A stretch of 29,895 nt of DNA from an uncultured Alphaproteobacteria bacterium (GTDB lineage Bacteria; Pseudomonadota; Alphaproteobacteria; Rhizobiales; Ancalomicrobiaceae): assembly GCA_937919435.1 (NCBI GenBank), contig CALFRR010000177.1, positions 1 to 29,895 on the forward strand. Direction: 5' to 3'. The notes under the pieces are model-generated. The model was given only the letters and a program-made list of their open reading frames with translations, did no database searches and had not been told where the DNA came from. A program made the position numbers and the translations under genes. Below are positions 23,766-29,895 of the stretch, piece after piece (position 1 is the first letter of the stretch; each line of letters opens with the position of its first letter).

Positions 23766-25270
23766 CCACGCCACTGATCGAGGGCCGTGGCCTCGGCCGC
23801 ATCTACGGCACGCTGACGGCGCTCGCCGATGCCGATTTCCGGGTGATGCCGGGCGAGGTCCGCGGTCTCGTCGGATCGAACGGCGCCGGCAAGTCGACGC
23901 TGATCAAGATCCTGACCGGCGCCGTCGCGCCGACCTCCGGCACCGTCTCGGTGATGGGCGAAGAGGTGAGGCTCGGCGACCCCAGCGAGATGATCCGCCG
24001 CGGCGTCGCCTGCATCTACCAGCATTCGAACCTCGCTCCGGCGATGAGCGTGATGGACAACGTCTACCTCGGCCGCCAGCCGACCGGCCGCTTCGGTCGG
24101 GTCAACCGGACGAGGCTCGAGGCCGACACCCGCGCATTGATGGCCAGGCACGGCATGGAGATCGATCCGCTGGCGACCGTCGGCAACCTGCCGACGGTGA
24201 AGCAGAAGGAGGTCGAGATCCTCAAGGCGCTGGCCCTCGACGCCCGCGTGCTGCTGATGGACGAGCCGACCGGCTGGCTGTCGGCCGCCGACGTCACCCG
24301 TCTGCACCGGACGATCCGCACGCTGAAGGCGTCGGGCGTCGGCATCGTCTACATCTCGCACATGCTCGACGAGATCTTCGCGGTCTGCGACACGCTGACC
24401 GTGATGCGCGACGGCCGGGTGATCGCCGAGCGCGACATCGCCGAGACCACCCGTCCGAAACTCGTCGAGCTGATGGTCGGCGAGAAGCTCGCCCGCGACA
24501 GCGCGGCGGCGGCGCACGAGGCGCGGCGGCCGCGCGGCACCGGCGAAGTGCGGCTGGCGGTCGACGGTCTCGGCAAGACCGGCGTGTTCCGCGACGTCTC
24601 CTTCGATCTCCATGCCGGTGAGATCCTCTGCGTCACCGGACTGATCGGCTCGAAGCGGACCGAACTGATGCGGGTGATCTTCGGCGCCGACCGGGCCGAC
24701 GCCGGCTCCGTCGAAGTCGACGGACGTGCGGTCGCCTTCCGCTCGCCGGGCGAGGCGATGGCGGCGGGGATCGGCTTCGTGCCGGAGGACCGCCACCGCG
24801 ACGGACTGATGCTCGGCCTGTCGATGACCGACAACCTGATCATGTCGACGATTCCCCGGGTCTGCCGCTCGGTGTTCCTCGACCGCACCAAGGTCGCGGC
24901 GACGGCGAAGCGGCTGGTCTCGGACCTCGCCATCCAGCCGCCGGACACCGACAAGGCGGCGCGCCTGTTCTCCGGCGGCAACCAGCAGAAGATCCTGGTC
25001 GGCAAGTGGCTGAACCTCGGGCCGAAGATCCTGATCCTCGACGAGCCGACGGTCGGCGTCGACGTCGGCGCCAAGGCCGAGATCTACGCGATCCTACGCG
25101 CCCAGCGCGATGCCGGCGCGGCGATCCTGGTGGTCTCCTCCGACCTCGAGGAGGTGGTGACCGTCGCCGACCGGATCGCGGTGATGGTGTCGGGGCGGAT
25201 GGTGGCGATCCACGACGCCGACGCGATCGACCGGACCCGTCTCATCGAAGAAATCGGAGGTGCGGCATGA
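23762..25270 (+). CDS. Sugar ABC transporter ATP-binding protein, second sugar operon
   Basis: A 502-residue cytoplasmic ATPase with two fused nucleotide-binding domains of the CUT2 (RbsA/MglA) class. Domain 1 has Walker A GSNGAGKST, Q-loop IYQHSNLAP, a degenerate signature (LPTVKQKE) and Walker B VLLMDEPTGWL. Domain 2 has degenerate Walker A GLIGSKRTE, signature FSGGNQQK and a fully canonical Walker B ILILDEPTVGVDVG with Asp427. This contrasts with the other two ATPases in the window, whose domain 2 Walker B is altered. The start lies in a four-base ATGA overlap with the upstream permease, and its own stop overlaps the next permease in the same way, so all three are translationally coupled. 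Confidence 0.95.
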   Translation: MTTPLIEGRGLGRIYGTLTALADADFRVMPGEVRGLVGSNGAGKSTLIKILTGAVAPTSGTVSVMGEEVRLGDPSEMIRRGVACIYQHSNLAPAMSVMDNVYLGRQPTGRFGRVNRTRLEADTRALMARHGMEIDPLATVGNLPTVKQKEVEILKALALDARVLLMDEPTGWLSAADVTRLHRTIRTLKASGVGIVYISHMLDEIFAVCDTLTVMRDGRVIAERDIAETTRPKLVELMVGEKLARDSAAAAHEARRPRGTGEVRLAVDGLGKTGVFRDVSFDLHAGEILCVTGLIGSKRTELMRVIFGADRADAGSVEVDGRAVAFRSPGEAMAAGIGFVPEDRHRDGLMLGLSMTDNLIMSTIPRVCRSVFLDRTKVAATAKRLVSDLAIQPPDTDKAARLFSGGNQQKILVGKWLNLGPKILILDEPTVGVDVGAKAEIYAILRAQRDAGAAILVVSSDLEEVVTVADRIAVMVSGRMVAIHDADAIDRTRLIEEIGGAA

Positions 25271-26211
25271 CCGCTCTCGTCCCGACGCTCGGGCGTCGCC
25301 TCGCACCTCACGCGCTGCCGCTGGCGATGTTCGCGATCGTCGTCGCCTTCGCGATCTCCGAACCGGCCTTCCTGAAGCCGGACAACCTGATCGGCATCGT
25401 CCGGCAGGTGGCGATCACCGGGATCATGGCGGTCGGCATGACCTTCGTGATCATGACCGGCGGCATCGATCTGTCGGTCGGCCCGGTGCTGGCGCTGTCC
25501 GGGGTGATCGCCTGGTTCAGTCTCGATGCCGGCGCACCGCTCCTGGTCGGCATCGCCGCCGGCCTGTCGGTCGGTCTCGTCGTCGGGGTGCTGAACGGCC
25601 TGATCATCGCCCGGATCGAGCTGCCGCCGATCATCGTGACGCTCGCGATGCTGTCGATGGTGCGCGGCGCGGCGCTGATCATCGGCGGCCCCGACCTGCA
25701 CCAGATCCGCGGCCAGGAAGCCTATGCGGCGATCGGCTCGGGGAACTTCCTCGGCCTGCCGATCTCGGTGCATCTGTTCGCGCTGGTGACGCTCCTGATG
25801 ATCTTCGTCCAGAAGGCGACGCCGCTCGGCCTGCTGGTGGCGGCGATCGGCGAGAACGAGCGGGCGGCGCGACTCTCCGGCCACCGCACGCGGCTGACCA
25901 AGACGGCGCTCTACGCGATCTGTGGCGTGGGCGCGGCGATCGCCGGGATCGTCCAGTCGTCGCAGGTGCACACCGCTTCGGCGACCTACGGCGAATTCGG
26001 CACCGAACTCGACGTGATCGCCTCGGTGGTGCTCGGCGGCACCAGCCTGATGGGCGGCAACGGTTCGATCGCCCGGACGATCCTCGGGGTGATGTTCCTC
26101 GGCATCATGAACAACGGGATGAACATCCTGAACGTGCCGATCGACATCCAGCTGATCGCCAAGGGCGCGATCATCGCCCTGTCGCTGGCGCTCAGCGAAG
26201 CCAAGGGGTGA
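25267..26211 (+). CDS. Sugar ABC transporter permease 2, second sugar operon
   Basis: A 314-residue inner-membrane permease of the BPD_transp_2 family, starting in an ATGA overlap behind GGAGGTGCGGC, an excellent ribosome site. It shows the canonical MTGGIDLSVGPVLALSGV, the ATPase-contact loop VAAIGENERAARLSG and the late motif ASVVLGGTSLMGGNGS, then NNGMNILNVPIDIQLIAKG near the end, as in ribose/xylose-type permeases. Upstream open frame inside the ATPase gene is Arg/Asp-rich and not coding. It is the last gene of the operon; a short hairpin overlaps its stop codon. Confidence 0.94.
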   Translation: MTALVPTLGRRLAPHALPLAMFAIVVAFAISEPAFLKPDNLIGIVRQVAITGIMAVGMTFVIMTGGIDLSVGPVLALSGVIAWFSLDAGAPLLVGIAAGLSVGLVVGVLNGLIIARIELPPIIVTLAMLSMVRGAALIIGGPDLHQIRGQEAYAAIGSGNFLGLPISVHLFALVTLLMIFVQKATPLGLLVAAIGENERAARLSGHRTRLTKTALYAICGVGAAIAGIVQSSQVHTASATYGEFGTELDVIASVVLGGTSLMGGNGSIARTILGVMFLGIMNNGMNILNVPIDIQLIAKGAIIALSLALSEAKG

Positions 26212-26225
26212 GGCGGGTTCGCCTC
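26210..26225 (+). terminator. Short hairpin at the end of the second sugar operon, weak terminator candidate
   Basis: GAGGCG (26210-26215) and CGCCTC (26220-26225) form a 6-bp stem with a GGTT loop, overlapping the permease stop and followed by a C/T-rich tract with few T residues. The following 250 bases to the exporter gene show no gene and no clear promoter. Confidence 0.35.
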
Positions 26226-26479
26226 CCCCTTCCCCTGCCCTTCCTGCCCCACGCCTGCCGTGCCCCCCGCGACGACCGGCCGCCCCTCGTGGGGCGCCGG
26301 CGGCGGACGGACGGCCCGCCGGGCGCTCCGGCGATCGGGAGACGAGGGACGACGACCGGCCACGGCTCGGTGCGGCGACCGCGAGGCTCGGCGTCTCCGA
26401 CGCGATCGGGCTTGGTTCCGACGCCAGGAAATGATAGGGCCGGCACGCGACATCCGCCGCTCCATCGACACGTGAGACC

Positions 26480-28261
26480 ATGGCCGCCTTGTTCGACACA
26501 CTGACGTCGCTGCTGTCCGGAAAGCAGGGCGGACTCCTCCGGCGCCTGATCCAGGAACAGGGTCCCCGCCACTGGCGCGGTTATGCCGCCGCCTTCGGCT
26601 GCATGGCGGCGATCGCGGCGACGACCTCGCTCTCCGCCTGGCTGATGCGGGACGTCATCAACAAGGTCTTCATGGACCGCACCCCGGGGGCGGTGTGGTG
26701 GCTGTCGGCGGCGGTCCTCGGGATCTACGTGGTCAAGGGTCTGTCGACCTACGGCCAGCAGGTGCTGCTGTCCAGGATCGCCAATGCGATCGTCGCCGAC
26801 GTCCAGCGCCGGATCTTCCGTCACGTCCTGGAGATGGACGTGCCCTACGTGTCGGCGCGGCATTCCTCGGAGTTCATCGCCCGCCAGAGCTTCGTCGCCT
26901 CGTCCTGCGGTCAGGTGTTGAACACCCTGATCACCACGGTCGGCCGCGATCTCCTCTCGGTGATCGGCCTGCTCGGCGTGATGGTCGCCCAGGATCCGGT
27001 GATGTCGCTGATCGGTCTGGCGGTGATGCCGTTCTCGGTGGTCGGGGTGCAGAAGCTCGGCCGCCGCGCGAAGAAGATCATGATGACCGGCTACGACCGG
27101 GCGCTGGAAGTCGTCGAGGCGACCCAGGAGACGGTCCAGGGCTTCCGGCTGGTCAAGGCCTTCGCGCTCGAGGACCACATGCGCAAGCGCGCCGAATCCT
27201 CGATCCGGCAGGTCGAGGAGACCTCCAACAAGCTCGCCCGGGTCGGTGCCCGGTCGACCCCGCTGATGGAGAGCCTCGGCGGCTTCGCGATCGCCGGCGT
27301 GATCCTCTACGGCGGCTGGCGGGTCGGCGTCGACGGTTCGACGCCCGGCACCTTCTTCTCGTTCATCACCGCGCTGCTGCTGCTCTACGAACCGGCGAAG
27401 CGGCTGGCCCGGGTGCACGTCGATCTGACCGGCGCGATGGTCGGCGTCGGCATCTTCTACGACTTCCTCGACGAACCGGCCCGCGAGCGCGAACCGCCGG
27501 AGACGCCCGACCTGCGGGTCGGGGCCGGCCGGATCGCCTATTCCGGCGTGCGCTTCCACTACCGGCCGGAGGAAGAGGTGCTGCGCGGCCTCGATCTGGT
27601 CGCCGAGGCCGGCCGGACGACGGCGCTGGTCGGCGCCTCGGGCGGCGGCAAGTCGACGATCCTGGCTCTGTTGCTGCGCTTCTGGGAGCCGACCGAGGGC
27701 ACCATCACCGTCGACGACCAGTCGATCGACCGGGTGACCCGGCGCTCCCTGCGGTCGTCGATCGCCTTCGTCAGTCAGGACGTGGTGCTGTTCAAGGGGA
27801 CGATCTACGACAACATCGCCCTCGGGCGGCCCGGTGCGACCGAGGCCGAGGTGATCGAGGCGGCGAAGGCGGCCTATGCCCACGACTTCATCTGCGGGTT
27901 CCAGGACGGCTATCGCTCGACGGTCGGCGAAAACGGCATGCAACTCTCGGGCGGGCAGCGCCAGCGGATCGCGATCGCCCGGGCGATCCTCAAGGACGCG
28001 CCGATCCTGCTGCTCGACGAGGCGACCGCGGCGCTCGACACCGAGAGCGAGCGGGCGATCCAGGATGCGCTGGAGCGCCTGTCGCACGGCCGCACCACGC
28101 TGGTGATCGCGCATCGGCTGCAGACGATCCAGCGGGCCGACAAGATCTGCGTGATCGAACACGGCGTCGTCGCCGAAGCCGGCCGGCACGAGGAGCTGCT
28201 GGCACTCGGCGGCCGCTATCGGCGGCTGCACGACGTCCATTTCCGGACGGAAACGACCTGA
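26480..28261 (+). CDS. ABC exporter, MsbA-like half-transporter (membrane plus ATPase)
   Basis: A 593-residue inner-membrane half-transporter that should act as a homodimer. Residues about 35-320 form a type I ABC exporter membrane domain (segments SLSAWLMRDVINKVFMDRT and LYEPAKRLARVHVDLTGAM match the MsbA/lipid-exporter pattern). The ATPase domain has Walker A GASGGGKST from Gly385, Q-loop SFVSQDVVLF-type sequence, signature LSGGQRQR from Leu489, Walker B LLLDEAT with Asp513 and Glu514, and the switch His in IAHRLQT. All catalytic residues are present. The substrate could be a lipid, glycolipid or other amphiphile; sequence alone does not decide. The next gene, 25 bases later, is glycosyltransferase-like, which fits export of a glycan- or lipid-linked product. 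The ribosome site is weak (GTGAGACC). Confidence 0.92.
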   Translation: MAALFDTLTSLLSGKQGGLLRRLIQEQGPRHWRGYAAAFGCMAAIAATTSLSAWLMRDVINKVFMDRTPGAVWWLSAAVLGIYVVKGLSTYGQQVLLSRIANAIVADVQRRIFRHVLEMDVPYVSARHSSEFIARQSFVASSCGQVLNTLITTVGRDLLSVIGLLGVMVAQDPVMSLIGLAVMPFSVVGVQKLGRRAKKIMMTGYDRALEVVEATQETVQGFRLVKAFALEDHMRKRAESSIRQVEETSNKLARVGARSTPLMESLGGFAIAGVILYGGWRVGVDGSTPGTFFSFITALLLLYEPAKRLARVHVDLTGAMVGVGIFYDFLDEPAREREPPETPDLRVGAGRIAYSGVRFHYRPEEEVLRGLDLVAEAGRTTALVGASGGGKSTILALLLRFWEPTEGTITVDDQSIDRVTRRSLRSSIAFVSQDVVLFKGTIYDNIALGRPGATEAEVIEAAKAAYAHDFICGFQDGYRSTVGENGMQLSGGQRQRIAIARAILKDAPILLLDEATAALDTESERAIQDALERLSHGRTTLVIAHRLQTIQRADKICVIEHGVVAEAGRHEELLALGGRYRRLHDVHFRTETT

Positions 28262-28286
28262 CGCCGCGGGGCGGGAACGAGCGATC

Positions 28287-29549
28287 ATGGCGGCCATCGG
28301 CGACTATCTGAGGATCCTGCGCTCGGGTGTCTTCGAACACGCGGAATACGCCCGACTGCACCTCGGCAGCCGCCTCCTCGCGCCCGTCGCCATCCTCCAC
28401 TATCTCGCCCGCGGCGAAGCGGCGGGGCTGCGGCCGACGCCGTTCTTCGACCCGGAGCATCGGCGCCGGGCGATCGGCAATCGGGCGGTCGGCAACCTCT
28501 TCGCCGATTTCCTCGCCCGCGACGACGACGTCGGCGCCTGTGCCGAGTTCGACGCCGCCTGGTATCGGGCGGCCGATCCCGACGTGAAGACGTCCGGCCT
28601 GTCGGCGTGGTGGCACTGGCACCGGATCGGACGGCGGGCGCTGCGGGATCCCGGCCCGGACCTCTCGATCGCCTTCGTGTTGACCGCCTACCACAAGAAG
28701 CCGAAGCGGCTGATGCGCAGCCTGCTCGAACTGTTCGAGCGCCGCCGCGGCCGGAACGGCCGCCGCCCGCCCCTGAGCCTTGCCGAGCACGTCGCCAACC
28801 GGGACGCCTTCAAGGCGTCGATCGCCTTCGAGGTCGTGGCGAGCCGCGAAGGCCGCGGCCACACCGACCTCGTCTTCGTGCAGACCTCGGGCCGGCATCC
28901 GAAGGCGCTGCACGCCGAAGACCGCACCTACGACCTGTTGCTCGACTACTACTGCGCTCCGATCGAACCGCCGCCGCCGGCCGACCACGTGGTGCGCCAG
29001 AACGGCACCAAGGTGACGGCGATCGCCGAGATCCTGCGTCGATGCCCGGATCTCCTGTTGCGTTACGAGCGGGTGCTGTTCCTCGACGACGACATCGACA
29101 TCGATGCAGTGAGGATCGGCCGGTTCTTCGAGATCATGGCCGAGGACGGTCTCGACCTCGCCCAGCCGGCGCTGAGCGAACGATCGACCACCGCTTTCCC
29201 GGTGCTCGCCCGGGTCGACGGCAGCCGGCTGCGCCATCTCGACGCGGTCGAGATCATGATGCCGGCGTTGTCTCGGCGGGCGCTGGAAGTCGCCGCACCG
29301 ATCTTCGACATGGGCGTCAGCGGCTATGGCGTCGACCTGCGGATCGGCCTGGCGGTCCGCGAGCGTTTCGGCGAGACGGTGGCGATCGTCGACGAGGTGG
29401 TCGGCGAGCACCTGACCCCGGTCGATCGAGAGGGCGGCGCCTACTACACCTTCCTCGCCGCCCACGGCATCGATCCGCTGGTCGAACTATGGGTGTTGAC
29501 CGGAGAGGCTGGGATCCGGTCGGCCATCCGGGAGCACCGAGCCGGCTGA
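28287..29549 (+). CDS. Glycosyltransferase-like protein with DUF707-like domain
   Basis: A 420-residue protein without signal peptide or membrane segment, not recognised with certainty. The N-terminal part (HYLARGEAAGLRPTPFFDP, FDAAWYRAADPDV) resembles the small repeats found in many alphaproteobacterial glycosyltransferases ('YL..G...G..P.P.FD...Y'). The C-terminal half has LFLDDDIDID (Asp267-269), a metal/nucleotide-sugar-type acidic motif, then GLDLAQPALSERS, which resembles the DUF707 signature around 'ISQPAL'. Further on come FDMGVSGYGVDL and IVDEVVGEHLTPV, which also fit DUF707, a putative GT-A fold family. It follows the MsbA-like exporter by 25 bases and is probably cotranscribed. A role in polysaccharide or glycolipid synthesis is inference. 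Confidence 0.75.
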   Translation: MAAIGDYLRILRSGVFEHAEYARLHLGSRLLAPVAILHYLARGEAAGLRPTPFFDPEHRRRAIGNRAVGNLFADFLARDDDVGACAEFDAAWYRAADPDVKTSGLSAWWHWHRIGRRALRDPGPDLSIAFVLTAYHKKPKRLMRSLLELFERRRGRNGRRPPLSLAEHVANRDAFKASIAFEVVASREGRGHTDLVFVQTSGRHPKALHAEDRTYDLLLDYYCAPIEPPPPADHVVRQNGTKVTAIAEILRRCPDLLLRYERVLFLDDDIDIDAVRIGRFFEIMAEDGLDLAQPALSERSTTAFPVLARVDGSRLRHLDAVEIMMPALSRRALEVAAPIFDMGVSGYGVDLRIGLAVRERFGETVAIVDEVVGEHLTPVDREGGAYYTFLAAHGIDPLVELWVLTGEAGIRSAIREHRAG

Positions 29550-29853
29550 TGCGGTACGACGCGACGGCGTCGAGGGCGATCGGAGGCAGGCTCGGCTCAT
29601 CGGTCATCCGGTCGTTCCGAACCCGGACGGTCTGCCCTCCCTCGCGGCCGACCATGTCACTGTCGGTTCGAACCGTATCTCGCACCGAAACGTCGAGCCG
29701 AAGACTCGGCGTCCGTTGTGCCGAAGAACATCGCGATCACCAGCGGCACCTTCGACTTCCTCGCATTCGCGGCCACACCGTGAAGCACACTCGCCCGCCG
29801 ATAGTTTCCGAGACAGGACCAGATCACTTCGCTGCGGGCCCTAGTATCCCGTC

Positions 29854-29881
29854 CCGCAAATGACTTTACAAAGAATTGCGG
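29854..29881. promoter_or_regulatory. Inverted repeat upstream of the next gene
   Basis: CCGCAA (29854-29859) and TTGCGG (29876-29881) are perfect arms 16 bases apart, enclosing CTTT-AC-AAAG. It sits directly before the AAGGAGG ribosome site, so it could act as an operator or as a leader hairpin. Its arms share the TTGCGG core with the repeat at 20557-20572. Confidence 0.35.
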
Positions 29882-29888
29882 AAGGAGG
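29882..29888 (+). promoter_or_regulatory. Strong Shine-Dalgarno sequence for a gene beyond the window
   Basis: AAGGAGG is a full complement of the 16S rRNA 3' end. With only seven bases left in the window, a start codon at normal spacing would lie at or after the window end, so a plus-strand gene probably begins there. Confidence 0.55.
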
Positions 29889-29895
29889 ATGATTC

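Larger units (their letters stand above)
29550..29895. other. Terminal intergenic region; leader of a gene starting beyond the window
   Basis: These 346 bases show no reading frame that resembles a protein, and base composition becomes less GC-rich toward the end. They contain a 12-base palindrome CGGTTCGAACCG (29664-29675), an inverted repeat near the end (listed separately) and a perfect AAGGAGG at 29882-29888. The ATG at 29889 abuts that site too closely to be used, so the real start is probably just past base 29895. Confidence 0.55.

Noticed and set aside
26412..26437. Possible promoter TTGGTT followed by TGATAG before the ABC exporter
   Set aside because: The spacing is only 14 bases and both boxes are poor matches, so I do not report it as a feature.
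29662..29678. GGTTCGAACC, resembling a tRNA T-arm
   Set aside because: The flanking bases cannot form a five-pair T-stem and no anticodon or acceptor arms are present upstream; it is just part of a 12-base palindrome.

Overview
The window is very GC-rich and densely coded, with one-base and ATGA start/stop overlaps. The gene set (many CUT2-type sugar ABC cassettes, BMP-type nucleoside permeases, a NikR-like regulator, hybrid kinases) suggests an alphaproteobacterium, most likely Hyphomicrobiales (Rhizobiales). That assignment is an inference from gene content and codon use; there is no rRNA or tRNA marker. I saw no insertion sequence, integrase, CRISPR array, tRNA or rRNA.

Layout. (1) 1-4768, plus strand: the tail of a nucleoside/nucleobase-type ABC transporter (ATPase cut by the window edge, then two permeases) followed by a CodA-family amidohydrolase. 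(2) 5080-5673: a nitroreductase. (3) 5817-8306, minus strand: a membrane hybrid histidine kinase. (4) 8439-9604, minus strand: a two-gene unit with a 4-bp overlap. It encodes a NikR-family ribbon-helix-helix protein lacking the nickel ligands, and a small protein resembling the nuclease domain of DUF1887/Card1 but lacking the usual catalytic Glu. (5) 9745-18155: divergent deoR and a seven-gene operon of deoC, an LsrB-like binding protein, a two-domain ATPase, two permeases, a DUF4432 mutarotase-like protein and deoK. A 16-bp palindrome of DeoR-operator design (10665-10680) lies between deoR and deoC, and a strong intrinsic terminator (18211-18246) closes the operon. (6) 18465-20484, minus strand: a soluble GAF histidine kinase and its LuxR-type response regulator. 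(7) 20670-26211, plus strand: an SMP-30/gluconolactonase-like protein and a second sugar ABC transporter (Tat-signal binding protein, permease, ATPase, permease). (8) 26480-29549: an MsbA-like ABC exporter and a glycosyltransferase-like (DUF707-like) protein. The last 346 bases hold no convincing gene but end in a Shine-Dalgarno sequence for a gene starting just outside.

How it fits together. Regions 1 and 5 form a nucleoside salvage theme: nucleosides and bases enter and are deaminated, while free 2-deoxyribose is imported, probably anomerised, phosphorylated by DeoK and cleaved by DeoC to acetaldehyde and glyceraldehyde-3-phosphate under DeoR control. Region 7 looks like uptake and lactone hydrolysis of another sugar, possibly controlled by the divergent two-component system. 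The most unusual locus is the NikR-like/Card1-like pair at 8439-9604.
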